Assembly: GCA_039030715.1 (NCBI GenBank)
Contig: JBCCDU010000030.1
Coordinates: 1 to 46,235 of the forward strand
Length of the DNA stretch: 46,235 nucleotides
Origin: Thermohalobaculum sp039030715
GTDB lineage: Bacteria; Pseudomonadota; Alphaproteobacteria; Rhodobacterales; Rhodobacteraceae
Direction of reading: 5' to 3'
Part shown: one piece after another, positions 24,153-32,050 of the stretch
Layout: each line of letters begins with the position of its first letter
Numbering within the stretch: position 1 is the first letter of the stretch
Notes under the pieces: generated by a model
What the model saw: the letters and a program-made list of their open reading frames with translations, nothing else
Database searches by the model: none
What the model was told of the DNA's origin: nothing
Made by a program: the position numbers and the translations under genes

Positions 24153-24866
24153 CTACCAGCGCGAGACACCGGGCCCGACGTCCTCGGCCCATGCAGCGAC
24201 CCGGCTGGGCGGGATGATCTCGACCCGGGTTCCCGTCGAGATGTCCACCACCACCTCCGAGCCCGGCGTCGATCGGCCACGCAGGCGCCAGCGATCGGGC
24301 AGCGACTGGTGGCGACGGTCCGGGTCCGGCGCGCTCCAAACCAGTTCCGGCAGGGACCAGCTCAAGCATCCGTCGAGATGGACGACATCCAGGTCGCGAT
24401 CCCCCCAGATCATGACCGCATTGGTCTCGGTCTCGAAGAAATAGGCCTCGAGCACATAAAGATCGTTCGGCAAATCGTTCTGCAGGTTCACCAGTTCCAG
24501 ACTGACGATCTGTGCGCCGTCCAGAACCGCATAGCCCGCGCCAGAGATGAAGATCGTGTCGAAGCCGCCGCCACCGTTGAAATGCGCGCCCTTCGGCGCC
24601 CAGGTCATCCCGGCGGCGCCGGGCCCGATCAGGGCAGTGTCTGCGGTACTGGGACGCCCGAAGGGGGCCGGGTTCAGGGCCGGCTCAGGTATGGGAGTGG
24701 CGGCATCTTCAGGCGCCTCGGCCCAGCAGACGGTGCGACGCTCGCGCTCGGCCAGCACGCTTTTGACCGGAAGCCAGAACGGATGCTGACGTTGATGCCA
24801 AGCAACGATCGCGGCGATGCCGAGGATGAAGAACAGCCCCGCCTTCATCAAGAACGATCTGGTCAT
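24153..24866 (-). CDS. Membrane-anchored hypothetical protein
   Basis: A 237-residue protein with one N-terminal hydrophobic segment (about 8-23, KAGLFFILGIAAIVAW) and a large, probably periplasmic, remainder. Near residue 97, NGGGGFDTIFISGAG looks like a single RTX-type calcium loop, and WGDRDLDVVHLDG near 155 is another acidic loop. The segment between them (SLELVNLQNDLPNDLYVLEAY) resembles linkers in RTX proteins. I do not recognise the family. The start may be 24866 or the ATG at 24848; neither has a strong ribosome-binding site. It is convergent with the NTF2-like gene. Confidence 0.6.
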   Translation of the reverse strand: MTRSFLMKAGLFFILGIAAIVAWHQRQHPFWLPVKSVLAERERRTVCWAEAPEDAATPIPEPALNPAPFGRPSTADTALIGPGAAGMTWAPKGAHFNGGGGFDTIFISGAGYAVLDGAQIVSLELVNLQNDLPNDLYVLEAYFFETETNAVMIWGDRDLDVVHLDGCLSWSLPELVWSAPDPDRRHQSLPDRWRLRGRSTPGSEVVVDISTGTRVEIIPPSRVAAWAEDVGPGVSRW

Positions 24867-24974
24867 GCAAAAGGGCGTTCAGTGGAGAACGTCATAGCAA
24901 AAAGCTCCTGAAATCACCGGGCCAGATTACATGTTTCGGCGCAGGCGCCAAGCGCGCTGCGGACTGCCGAAACG

Positions 24975-25253
24975 TCAGAAGACCGATAGCAGGAGAAACA
25001 AGCCCACCACCGCCGCCTGAAAGGCAGCAATCAGATAAAGCATCAGCTTGAACGGTTGTTTGCGCGTTTTGTGACGGAGAATTTGCTGCGCGGCGAGGGC
25101 GCCGGGAGAGCCGCCCAGAAACGCCAGCATGAGCAGGGTATTTTCAGAAATCCGCTGCCTGCCCACGCGCGCCGCGTACTTATCCTGCTCGAAGAATGCC
25201 CAGGCAATGAGGTTTATTAAGATCAACCAAACCGCGATGGCCGCGAGGATCAT
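24975..25253 (-). CDS. DUF1294 membrane protein
   Basis: A 92-residue integral membrane protein. Three hydrophobic segments flank the DUF1294 hallmarks DKYAARVGRQRISENTLL and LAFLGGSPGALAAQQIL, with RHKTRKQPF on the loop before the last segment. Function of the family is unknown. The frame is open further upstream, but that part runs into the crotonase gene; the first ATG after that gene's stop is 25253. It is the last gene of the minus-strand ABC/crotonase run, 40 bases behind the crotonase stop. Confidence 0.82.
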   Translation of the reverse strand: MILAAIAVWLILINLIAWAFFEQDKYAARVGRQRISENTLLMLAFLGGSPGALAAQQILRHKTRKQPFKLMLYLIAAFQAAVVGLFLLLSVF

Positions 25254-25293
25254 CCATGGCTCTGGCAAAAGTGCGCCTGTTTCAGACGCCGTT

Positions 25294-26157
25294 TCAGTCG
25301 CCGTTGCGAGTGGGGTTTTCCATACTGCTCTGCCCGGTCCAATCCCAAGTGCCGGCATCGCGTTCCTCCACCGCCTGTTTCCAGCCAACCTTTTCGGCAC
25401 GTTCCTTGAACGCGATGCCTTCTGGCGAGTGGCGGGTGATGCCGTCGAAGATCGTGGCCAGGCGCTGGGTTTCGGCAAGGCCCTGGGCTTCGATGGCCTG
25501 GTTGACCACCATCTTCTGCATCATCAATTGGTTGACCGGCACGCTCGCCATGCGCTGGGCCAGCGCCTCCACCTCGTTCTCCAGGTCGGCGGACGGCACG
25601 GCTTTGAGCACCAGACCCATTGCGGCGGCCTCGCGTCCGTCGATCTTGTCGCCGGTCAGCAGCATGCGTTTAGCCCGCTCGGCCCCGATGCGATAGACCC
25701 ACATCGCGGTGGTCGGACACCCCCAGACGCGGGCGGGCATGTAGCCGATCTGCGCATCCTCGGCCATCACCACGAAATCGCAGCAAAGCGCGATGTCCGA
25801 GCCACCCGCCACAGCATGGCCCTGCACCCGTGCGATCACCGGTTTGTGGCTGCGCCAGAGGCTCATGAAGTGATCCGTGTTGGCCGACATGAAGGCGTAG
25901 TCCTTCATCGGATCCCACGGCATGGGCTGGCTGACTTCGTTGGTCCCTTGCGCGTAGTATGTGAGGTCATAGCCCGCACAGAACGAGCGCCCAGCGCCGC
26001 CCAGCACGATCACGTGCACAGCAGGATCCGCATTCGCCCGCGCCACGGCGGTGGAGATCAGCGCCGGCATCTCGCCATCGATGGCGTTCAGCACCTCGGG
26101 CCGGTTCAGCGTGATGCGCGCGATCCGGCCATCCGCCTGGTAGAGAACGCTGCTCAC
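25294..26157 (-). CDS. Crotonase-family protein lacking both catalytic glutamates
   Basis: A 287-residue crotonase-fold protein. The CoA/oxyanion segments are clear (GGAGRSFCAGYDL near 60, QGHAVAGGSDIALCCDF near 110). The two glutamates of enoyl-CoA hydratase, in GGGxEL and PE, are replaced by Asp (GGSDIAL) and Ala (MPARVWG). The stretch RVWGCPTTAMWVYRIG is characteristic of an uncharacterised subgroup. It should bind an acyl-CoA but probably does not do standard hydration. The GTG start at 26157 overlaps the permease stop (GTGA), so it is coupled to a peptide-type ABC importer, suggesting it acts on an imported or derived acyl compound. Confidence 0.85.
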   Translation of the reverse strand: MSSVLYQADGRIARITLNRPEVLNAIDGEMPALISTAVARANADPAVHVIVLGGAGRSFCAGYDLTYYAQGTNEVSQPMPWDPMKDYAFMSANTDHFMSLWRSHKPVIARVQGHAVAGGSDIALCCDFVVMAEDAQIGYMPARVWGCPTTAMWVYRIGAERAKRMLLTGDKIDGREAAAMGLVLKAVPSADLENEVEALAQRMASVPVNQLMMQKMVVNQAIEAQGLAETQRLATIFDGITRHSPEGIAFKERAEKVGWKQAVEERDAGTWDWTGQSSMENPTRNGD

Positions 26158-27071
26158 CGGCCCCGGATCCGGGGGTCGAGAGCGTCGCGCAGCCCGTCTC
26201 CCATGAAGTTCACGCTCAACACCGTCAGCGAGATCGCGAGACCCGGCCAGATCACCCGGCTGGGGGTCAGGGTCATGAAATTGGCCCCGTCGAACAGCAA
26301 TCGCCCCCAGGTCGGGAAGTCGGACGGAAAGCCCAGGCCCAGAAAGCTCAGCGCGCTTTCGGTGATGATCGCATTGGCGATGCCCAGCGTGGCGGAGACC
26401 ATGATCGGGCTCAGCACGTTGGGCAGGATATGGCGGCTGAGGATCTTGGTCGGGCGCGTCCCGATCGAGCGCGCAGCGAGCACGAATTCGCGCTCTTTCA
26501 AAGCCAGCACATCGCCCCTGACGATCCGCGCTGTCTGCATCCAGGAGGTGATGCCGATCACGGTGACGATCAGGATGAAGATCCCCGTCTCGGGCCCGAA
26601 GGTCAGGCGCAGCGTATCGCGGAAGACCAGGATGATGACCAGGAGCAGCGGCAGCAAGGGCAGCGCCAGGAACAGATCTGTCAGGCGCATCAAGGGACCG
26701 TCCAGCGCCTTGAAGAACCCCGCCAGCATGCCGATCAGCGTGCCCAGCACCAGCGAGATCAGCATCGCGGCAAAACCCACCGCCAGCGAGACCTGCCCCC
26801 CCGCCAGCACCTGCGCGAACATGTCCCGGCCCAGATTGTCGGTCCCCATCGGATGCGCCAGGCTGGGTCCCAGATTCTTGGCGCGATAGTCGAGATAGCC
26901 CGGATCGGTGGTGTAGAAGATCGGCCCCAGGAACACGACCAGTGTGATGATCGCGAACACCGCCGCACCCACGAGCGCGCCCCGATGGGCTCGGAACTGC
27001 ACCCACACATCCATCCAGAGCGAGCGGTGCGCGCCGATGGTCTCCTCGCCTGGTTTGGCCAGATCAGTCAT
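26154..27071 (-). CDS. Peptide-type ABC permease (DppC-like)
   Basis: A 305-residue inner-membrane permease of the oligopeptide/nickel type. The N-terminal cytoplasmic tail and first helix (GALVGAAVFAIITLVVFLGP) are followed by HPMGTDNLGRDMFAQVLAGG, the DppC signature. The EAA loop ARSIGTRPTKILSRHILPN lies near 215. It starts inside the dppB-like gene (8-base overlap) and its stop is overlapped by the crotonase start. It forms the translocation pore with the 27064-28074 product. Confidence 0.92.
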   Translation of the reverse strand: MTDLAKPGEETIGAHRSLWMDVWVQFRAHRGALVGAAVFAIITLVVFLGPIFYTTDPGYLDYRAKNLGPSLAHPMGTDNLGRDMFAQVLAGGQVSLAVGFAAMLISLVLGTLIGMLAGFFKALDGPLMRLTDLFLALPLLPLLLVIILVFRDTLRLTFGPETGIFILIVTVIGITSWMQTARIVRGDVLALKEREFVLAARSIGTRPTKILSRHILPNVLSPIMVSATLGIANAIITESALSFLGLGFPSDFPTWGRLLFDGANFMTLTPSRVIWPGLAISLTVLSVNFMGDGLRDALDPRIRGR

Positions 27072-28074
27072 AGCGGATCCTCGGGTCCAGGATGCCGTAG
27101 AGGATATCGGCGATCAGGTTGAAGAAAACGATCAGCACCGCGAAGATGAAAGTCAGCGTCTGCACCAGCGGAATATCCGCCCCCTGGATGCCGATGATCA
27201 GAAGCTGCCCCAACCCGTTCACGCGGAAAATCTGCTCGGTGATGATCGCGCCGCCAAAGATCTGCGGCACGCCCAGGGCGATCACAGTGACCACGGGGAT
27301 CAGGCTGTTGCGCAGAACATGGATCAGGACGACCGTGCGCTCCTTCAACCCCTTGGCCCGCGCGGTGCGCACATAGTCCTGGTTGAGATTGTCCAACATC
27401 GAGGCGCGCATGAAGCGCGAAAGCTGCGCCGCATTGAACAGCGCCAGCACCATCACCGGCATCGCCATCTGCTTCATCTGTTGGGCAAAGCTGGACCAGT
27501 CATCGACCACAAGCGTGGTGTCATAGATCGAGGGCAGCCAGCCCAGCCAGACCGAGAAGATGATGATAAACAGCAGTCCCGTGAAGAAGGTCGGCACCGA
27601 AAAGCCCAGCATGGAAAAGAACGTGCCGAACTGGTCGAACCAGGAATATTGGCGATAGGCCGAGATCACGCCGATCGGGATCGCGATCAGGATCGCCACC
27701 ACATAGGACATGCCGACCACCCACAGCGTCTGGGGCGTGCGTTCGACGATCAGGTCAACCACCGGGCTGCGGGTCGCCCAGGAGGTCACGCGCAACCGCT
27801 CGCCATCGCCGAACTGCCAGCCGAAGCTTTGTTCCAGGATGTTCAGCGGCTCGTTGACGAAGAACTGCTTGCACCAAAGCAGATAGCGGATGTGGAAAGG
27901 CTCGTCCAAGCCGAGCCCGGCACGGATCTGCTCGCGCACATCCGGCGGGATCGTCAGAGGCAGATTGCCGGTCGGATCGTTCGGGGCCAGGTCAAGAATG
28001 GCAAAGATGATAAAGCTGATGAACAGCAGCGTAGGCACGGCTACAAGCGTCCGCCTGATCGTGTATCGCAGCAT
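27064..28074 (-). CDS. Peptide-type ABC permease (DppB-like)
   Basis: A 336-residue permease starting MLRYTIRRTLVAVPTLLF, typical of DppB. The long periplasmic region after the first helix contains LGLDEPFHIRYLLW. The EAA loop VRTARAKGLKERTVVLIHVLRN lies near 240, and the end GILDPRIRYD is standard. It overlaps the next permease by 8 bases and is preceded by a strong hairpin that separates it from the binding-protein gene. Confidence 0.92.
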   Translation of the reverse strand: MLRYTIRRTLVAVPTLLFISFIIFAILDLAPNDPTGNLPLTIPPDVREQIRAGLGLDEPFHIRYLLWCKQFFVNEPLNILEQSFGWQFGDGERLRVTSWATRSPVVDLIVERTPQTLWVVGMSYVVAILIAIPIGVISAYRQYSWFDQFGTFFSMLGFSVPTFFTGLLFIIIFSVWLGWLPSIYDTTLVVDDWSSFAQQMKQMAMPVMVLALFNAAQLSRFMRASMLDNLNQDYVRTARAKGLKERTVVLIHVLRNSLIPVVTVIALGVPQIFGGAIITEQIFRVNGLGQLLIIGIQGADIPLVQTLTFIFAVLIVFFNLIADILYGILDPRIRYD

Positions 28075-28097
28075 GAAGGATCCCCCGACGCGGTCAT

Positions 28098-28122
28098 GCG
28101 CGGCCCCGGGTCGGGGCCGCGC
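28098..28122 (-). promoter_or_regulatory. Perfect GC-rich hairpin between binding-protein and permease genes
   Basis: GCGCGGCCCC (28098-28107) and GGGGCCGCGC (28113-28122) form a 10-base perfect stem with a 5-base loop in the 57-base gap. On the transcribed strand no T run follows, so it is unlikely to be a full terminator. In ABC operons such hairpins behind the binding-protein gene protect its mRNA or attenuate read-through, giving more binding protein than permease. That role is inferred here. Confidence 0.6.
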
Positions 28123-28131
28123 AACCTCAGA

Positions 28132-29832
28132 TCACTTCAGACGATGCCAGTCTTCGATGTTCCAGAGCTCGCTGTCCCACGAGTTCATCTTGACGCCGCC
28201 GAGGCTCAGCGCACGAGCCGAGACATCGCCGCGGTGGATCAGGGGGATGATCGCACCTTGCTCTATCAGCAAGTCATTCATGGCCTTGGCCAAACGGATA
28301 CGGTCGGCGGGTTCGGCGGTTTTACCCATCTCGAGCGACATCCTGTCGTACTCGGCATCGCAGAAACGGGGCATGTTATTGCCCAGCCACTGGTTCGCTG
28401 GTGACGGAATTTCTTTGCAGATCCAGCGCGCCATGTATTTCTCGGGATCGGTGCCGTCGAAGTTGTTGGTATACATCTCGATATCGGCAAAGAACTTCTG
28501 GAACGTGTCGGGGCTCGACTGATCGCCGCCGAAGAAGACCGAGGCGTCGATGTTGCGCAGCTCCGTCTCGACCCCGATATCGGACCACATCTGCTTGATG
28601 AAAGCCTGCGTGCCTTGGCGAACCGAGTTGGTGGAGGTCTGGTAGAGGATGCTCAGCCGCACGCCGTCCTTCTCGCGCACGCCGTCCGAGCCCGGGACCC
28701 AGCCCGCCTCGTCCAAGAGCTTGTTGGCGGCCTCGATATCCTGGGTCTTGCACCAGTCATTGGCCGTGGAGGCATAGGCGGTCGGCGCCGGCAGCACGTT
28801 GCAGGTCACCTGTCCCGCCTTGCCATAGCCCGCATCGACCAGGATCTGCCGGTCAATCGCCAGGCTGAGCGCGCGGCGCACGGCCGGGTCGGTCAGGAAC
28901 GGGTGGGGGTGATCCACCGTCCCGCGCTCCTCGCCCAGCGTCGAGCTCGGATCGGTGAAATTCACCATCAGCCGCTCGACCGAGGTGCCGAAGGAATTGA
29001 CGATCTCGCCTTTGCCTGCCGCTTCCATCTGGATCAGGATTTCCGGCTCGACCTGCAGGTTCCAGGCATAATCGAACTCGCCGGTTTCCAGCACGGCCCG
29101 CGCAGCCGAGGCCGCATCGCCGCCGCCCTTGAAGAGAACAGTGCTGAAATGCGGCTTGCCCTCCTCGCGGTAGTTTTCGTTCATCGCGTATTGCACGACG
29201 TCATTGGCTTTGAAATCCACCACCTTGAAGGGGCCCGTGCCGATGGGCCCGAAATTCTCGGCCGTGCATTCCGGGGCCTTGGCGCCCATGCAGTTTGCGA
29301 ACTGCGCCTTCTGGATGATGGGCGCCGTGGTGCCCACGAACGGGCCATAGGGGAAGGGCTTGGCGACGCCGAAGGTGATCTTCACGGTAAGGTCGTCCAA
29401 CGCCTCGATGCTCGCCACATCAGTGAAGTTGCTGGCTGCGTTGCAGCCGCCTTCGGGATGCATGCAGTATTCGCCCGAGAAGACCACATCCGCCGCGGTG
29501 AGGGGCGTGCCATCCGACCAAACCACGCCGGATTTCAGCTTCCAGGTGATCGAGGTCAGATCCTCGCTGATACCGCCGTTCTCCACCGTCGGGATCTCGG
29601 CCGCCAGTGCGGGCACGATCTCTCCGTCCTTATCGTAATAGGCCAGCGGCTCCAGCACCAGGGACGAGCTTTCGATATCCTTGGTCCCGCCCGACAGATA
29701 CGGGTTCTGGATCGACGGCGCCTGCCAGTAGAGGATGTTGAGCTGCCCATCGGCCCCGCGTTCGGCCATCGCCGGGGTCGCCAGCATCGCGCCGGCCGCG
29801 ATGGTGGAGAGGAGTTTGGTTCGCTTCAGCAT
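28132..29832 (-). CDS. Family 5 extracellular solute-binding protein
   Basis: A 566-residue periplasmic receptor for a peptide-type ABC importer. The signal peptide MLKRTKLLSTIAAGAMLATP ends with cleavage after AMA at residue 23. The mature protein begins with the family pattern LNILYWQAPSIQNPYLSGG, continues with LVLEPLAYYDKDGEIVPALA and WKLKSGVVWSDGTPLTAADV (the SBP_bac_5 core), and has PAVRRALSLAIDRQILV near 315. The start has AGGGAG upstream. The ligand could be a peptide, N-acyl amino acid or another amide; the divergent amidohydrolase makes an amide-bonded ligand plausible. Confidence 0.93.
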   Translation of the reverse strand: MLKRTKLLSTIAAGAMLATPAMAERGADGQLNILYWQAPSIQNPYLSGGTKDIESSSLVLEPLAYYDKDGEIVPALAAEIPTVENGGISEDLTSITWKLKSGVVWSDGTPLTAADVVFSGEYCMHPEGGCNAASNFTDVASIEALDDLTVKITFGVAKPFPYGPFVGTTAPIIQKAQFANCMGAKAPECTAENFGPIGTGPFKVVDFKANDVVQYAMNENYREEGKPHFSTVLFKGGGDAASAARAVLETGEFDYAWNLQVEPEILIQMEAAGKGEIVNSFGTSVERLMVNFTDPSSTLGEERGTVDHPHPFLTDPAVRRALSLAIDRQILVDAGYGKAGQVTCNVLPAPTAYASTANDWCKTQDIEAANKLLDEAGWVPGSDGVREKDGVRLSILYQTSTNSVRQGTQAFIKQMWSDIGVETELRNIDASVFFGGDQSSPDTFQKFFADIEMYTNNFDGTDPEKYMARWICKEIPSPANQWLGNNMPRFCDAEYDRMSLEMGKTAEPADRIRLAKAMNDLLIEQGAIIPLIHRGDVSARALSLGGVKMNSWDSELWNIEDWHRLK

Positions 29833-29887
29833 GGTGGTGTCTCCCTGTTTTTGTTTGCTGAGAGGGCGGTTGTGATTTTTTGTTGCG

Positions 29888-30874
29888 CTAGCCGATCAGA
29901 TGACAGGCTGCGATATGGCCCGGCGCGATCTCGCGCGGGGGTGGTTCTTCGGTGAAGCAGCGTTTCTTGGCCTGCGGACAGCGGGTGCAGAACCGGCAAC
30001 CCTGGGGCGGATTGGCCGGATTGGGCACATCGCCCTCCAGAATAATATGGCTCCGGGTCGCCTCCACCACCGGGTCCGGGATCGGCACGGCCGAGAGCAG
30101 CGCGCGGGTATAGGGATGCTGCGGGTCGTCATAGAGTGCATCCACCGGCCCGGTTTCGACGATCTTGCCCAGATACATCACCGCCACCCGGTCGGCGATA
30201 TGGCGCACCATGGAAAGATCGTGAGAGATGAAGAGATAGGTGAGCCCCAGCTTCTCCTGCAATTCCTCCAACAGATTGACGACCTGCGCCTGGATGGAAA
30301 CGTCAAGTGCAGCAATAGGTTCGTCGCAAACGATAAAGTCTGGCTCTAACGCCAAAGCCCGCGCGACTCCGATCCGCTGGCGCTGGCCGCCCGAGAATTC
30401 ATGCGGGTAGCGATTGGCGAAATTCGGGTTGAGGCCCACCGCATCCAGCAACTCGCGCACCCGCTGTTGCCGGTCCGCGCGGCTAAAGCTGGTATGCTCC
30501 ACCAGCGGCTCCGCAATGATCGAGCCGACCGTCATGCGCGGGTTGAGGCAGGCCTGCGGATCCTGAAAGATCATCTGAAAGCGGGGCCGGACATCGCGTA
30601 GCCGCTCCGCCTTCATCGCACCTATCTCGGTGCCGTCGAACACCAGCGAGCCCTCGGTCAGATCGTAAAGCCGCAGGACCGCGCGCCCGACCGTCGACTT
30701 GCCGCAACCGCTCTCGCCCACCAAGCCCAAGGTCTCGCCGCGCGCGATGTCAAAGCTCAGCCCATCCACCGCCTTCACCACGCCGACCTGTCGTCGGATG
30801 ACCCCTCGCAGGATCGGGAAATGCTTGGTCAGGTTACGCGCGCTGACCAGCGGCGCGGGATCGGCGTCAAGCAT
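29888..30874 (-). CDS. Peptide-type ABC ATPase (DppF-like)
   Basis: A 328-residue ATPase. Walker A is GESGCGKST near 60, the Q loop is in QMIFQDPQACLNPRMTV, the signature is FSGGQRQRIGVARAL, Walker B is FIVCDEPIAALD and the H loop is in FISHDLSMVRHI. The C-terminal oligopeptide region has the C-x-x-C cluster CRFCTRCPQAKKRC. The start at 30874 overlaps the upstream ATPase gene by 8 bases (an earlier in-frame start at 30916 would lie deep in that gene). It is followed by the binding-protein gene. Confidence 0.93.
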   Translation of the reverse strand: MLDADPAPLVSARNLTKHFPILRGVIRRQVGVVKAVDGLSFDIARGETLGLVGESGCGKSTVGRAVLRLYDLTEGSLVFDGTEIGAMKAERLRDVRPRFQMIFQDPQACLNPRMTVGSIIAEPLVEHTSFSRADRQQRVRELLDAVGLNPNFANRYPHEFSGGQRQRIGVARALALEPDFIVCDEPIAALDVSIQAQVVNLLEELQEKLGLTYLFISHDLSMVRHIADRVAVMYLGKIVETGPVDALYDDPQHPYTRALLSAVPIPDPVVEATRSHIILEGDVPNPANPPQGCRFCTRCPQAKKRCFTEEPPPREIAPGHIAACHLIG

Positions 30875-31880
30875 CCACAGCCTCCCAATGGCAGGCCACC
30901 AGATGGCCGTTTCCAACCGAGCGCAGCGCAGGGTTCGAGGCCTGGCAGGCCTCGAACGCCTGATCGCAGCGCGGCCCGAAGGGACAGGTGCGCGGCACCT
31001 CCCCCAAATGCGGCGGCTGGCCAGGGATGGAATAAAGCGTCTCGCGCGCGCCGGGCTCGACGCTCGGCATGGTTTTCAGCAGCGAGCGGGTATAGGGATG
31101 CTGCGGATTGGCGAACAGCTCGCGCACCCCCGCCTGCTCGACAATCGCGCCGCCATACATCACCGCCACCCGGTCGGCGATGCCTGCAACGACCCCCAGA
31201 TCATGGGTGATCCAGACAATCGCCATGCCAAGCTCTTGCCGCAGTTTTCTTATGATCTCGAGAATCTGCGCCTGAATGGTGACATCCAGCGCCGTGGTCG
31301 GCTCATCCGCGATCAGCACTTTGGGGTCGCAGGCCAGCGCGATGGCAATCATCACGCGCTGGCGCATGCCGCCCGAAAACTGGTGCGGATAATCGCTCAA
31401 CCGGTCGCGGGCGGACGGAATCCCGACCAGCCGCAACAGCTCCACCGCCCGATCCTCCGCAGCCTTTTTTCCCAGGCCCATATGCAACCGCAGCGGCTCC
31501 ACGATCTGATAGCCGACAGTGAAGACCGGATTGAGCGAGGTCATCGGGTCCTGAAAGATGAACCCGATCCGCCCGCCCCTGATGCGGCGCATCTCCTCGT
31601 CGCGGATTTGCAGCAGATCCCGCCCCTCGAAACGGACAGCGCCCTTGCGGATCTCGGCGGGGGGCGAGGCCAGCAGCTTCAAGAGCGACATCATCGTCAC
31701 GCTCTTGCCCGAGCCGCTTTCGCCCACGACCCCCAATAACTCGCCCGGTTTCAGCTCGAAGCTGACCCCGTTGACGGCGTGGACCATCCCATCCTGCGTG
31801 TGAAAGACAGTTTCGAGGTTTTCAACCTCGAGCACGCTCGCTTCTGTGTTCGGTTCAGCGTTCAGCGACGCGGCGGTCAC
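30867..31880 (-). CDS. Peptide-type ABC ATPase (DppD-like)
   Basis: A 337-residue ATPase, first gene of the operon. Walker A is GESGSGKSV near 55 (Val in place of the usual Thr), the Q loop is in GFIFQDPMTSLNPVFTVG, the signature is FSGGMRQRVMIAIAL, Walker B is VLIADEPTTALD and the H loop is in WITHDLGVVAGI. The C-terminal oligopeptide domain has CPFGPRCDQAFEAC. It starts at a GTG (31880) with GGAGGGG six bases upstream. The 170-base gap to the divergent amidohydrolase must hold its promoter. Confidence 0.92.
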   Translation of the reverse strand: MTAASLNAEPNTEASVLEVENLETVFHTQDGMVHAVNGVSFELKPGELLGVVGESGSGKSVTMMSLLKLLASPPAEIRKGAVRFEGRDLLQIRDEEMRRIRGGRIGFIFQDPMTSLNPVFTVGYQIVEPLRLHMGLGKKAAEDRAVELLRLVGIPSARDRLSDYPHQFSGGMRQRVMIAIALACDPKVLIADEPTTALDVTIQAQILEIIRKLRQELGMAIVWITHDLGVVAGIADRVAVMYGGAIVEQAGVRELFANPQHPYTRSLLKTMPSVEPGARETLYSIPGQPPHLGEVPRTCPFGPRCDQAFEACQASNPALRSVGNGHLVACHWEAVDA

Positions 31881-32050
31881 GCGACCCCTCCGATTGGCGA
31901 TTTACGGCAATACTAGATATCTTTCCCCCGGGCTTGGCAAGGTCCGGTTGCATCTTGGCGATCACACTCTGTTTTAAGGCAATCCCTTGATCTTGGGCCG
32001 CTTTCAATCAGATACTACTGGATCTTTTCCCAACTTTCGGAGCATTCGCG
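31881..32050. promoter_or_regulatory. Divergent promoter region of ABC operon and amidohydrolase
   Basis: This 170-base gap separates the GTG of the importer operon from the ATG of the M20D amidohydrolase. For the plus strand, TTGATC (31987-31992) and GATACT (32011-32016), 18 bases apart, form a moderate promoter candidate 34 bases before the ATG. I find no convincing minus-strand promoter and no strong palindrome. Confidence 0.35.

Noticed and set aside
25294..27006. Apparent fusion of a 283-codon N-terminal extension to the crotonase
   Set aside because: The extension is the DppC-like permease gene read in another frame. The crotonase starts at the GTG overlapping the permease stop at 26157.
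26944..28404. A 486-codon plus-strand frame across the permease genes
   Set aside because: Antisense to two overlapping permeases and part of the binding protein. His/Asp/Gln-rich with no recognisable domain.
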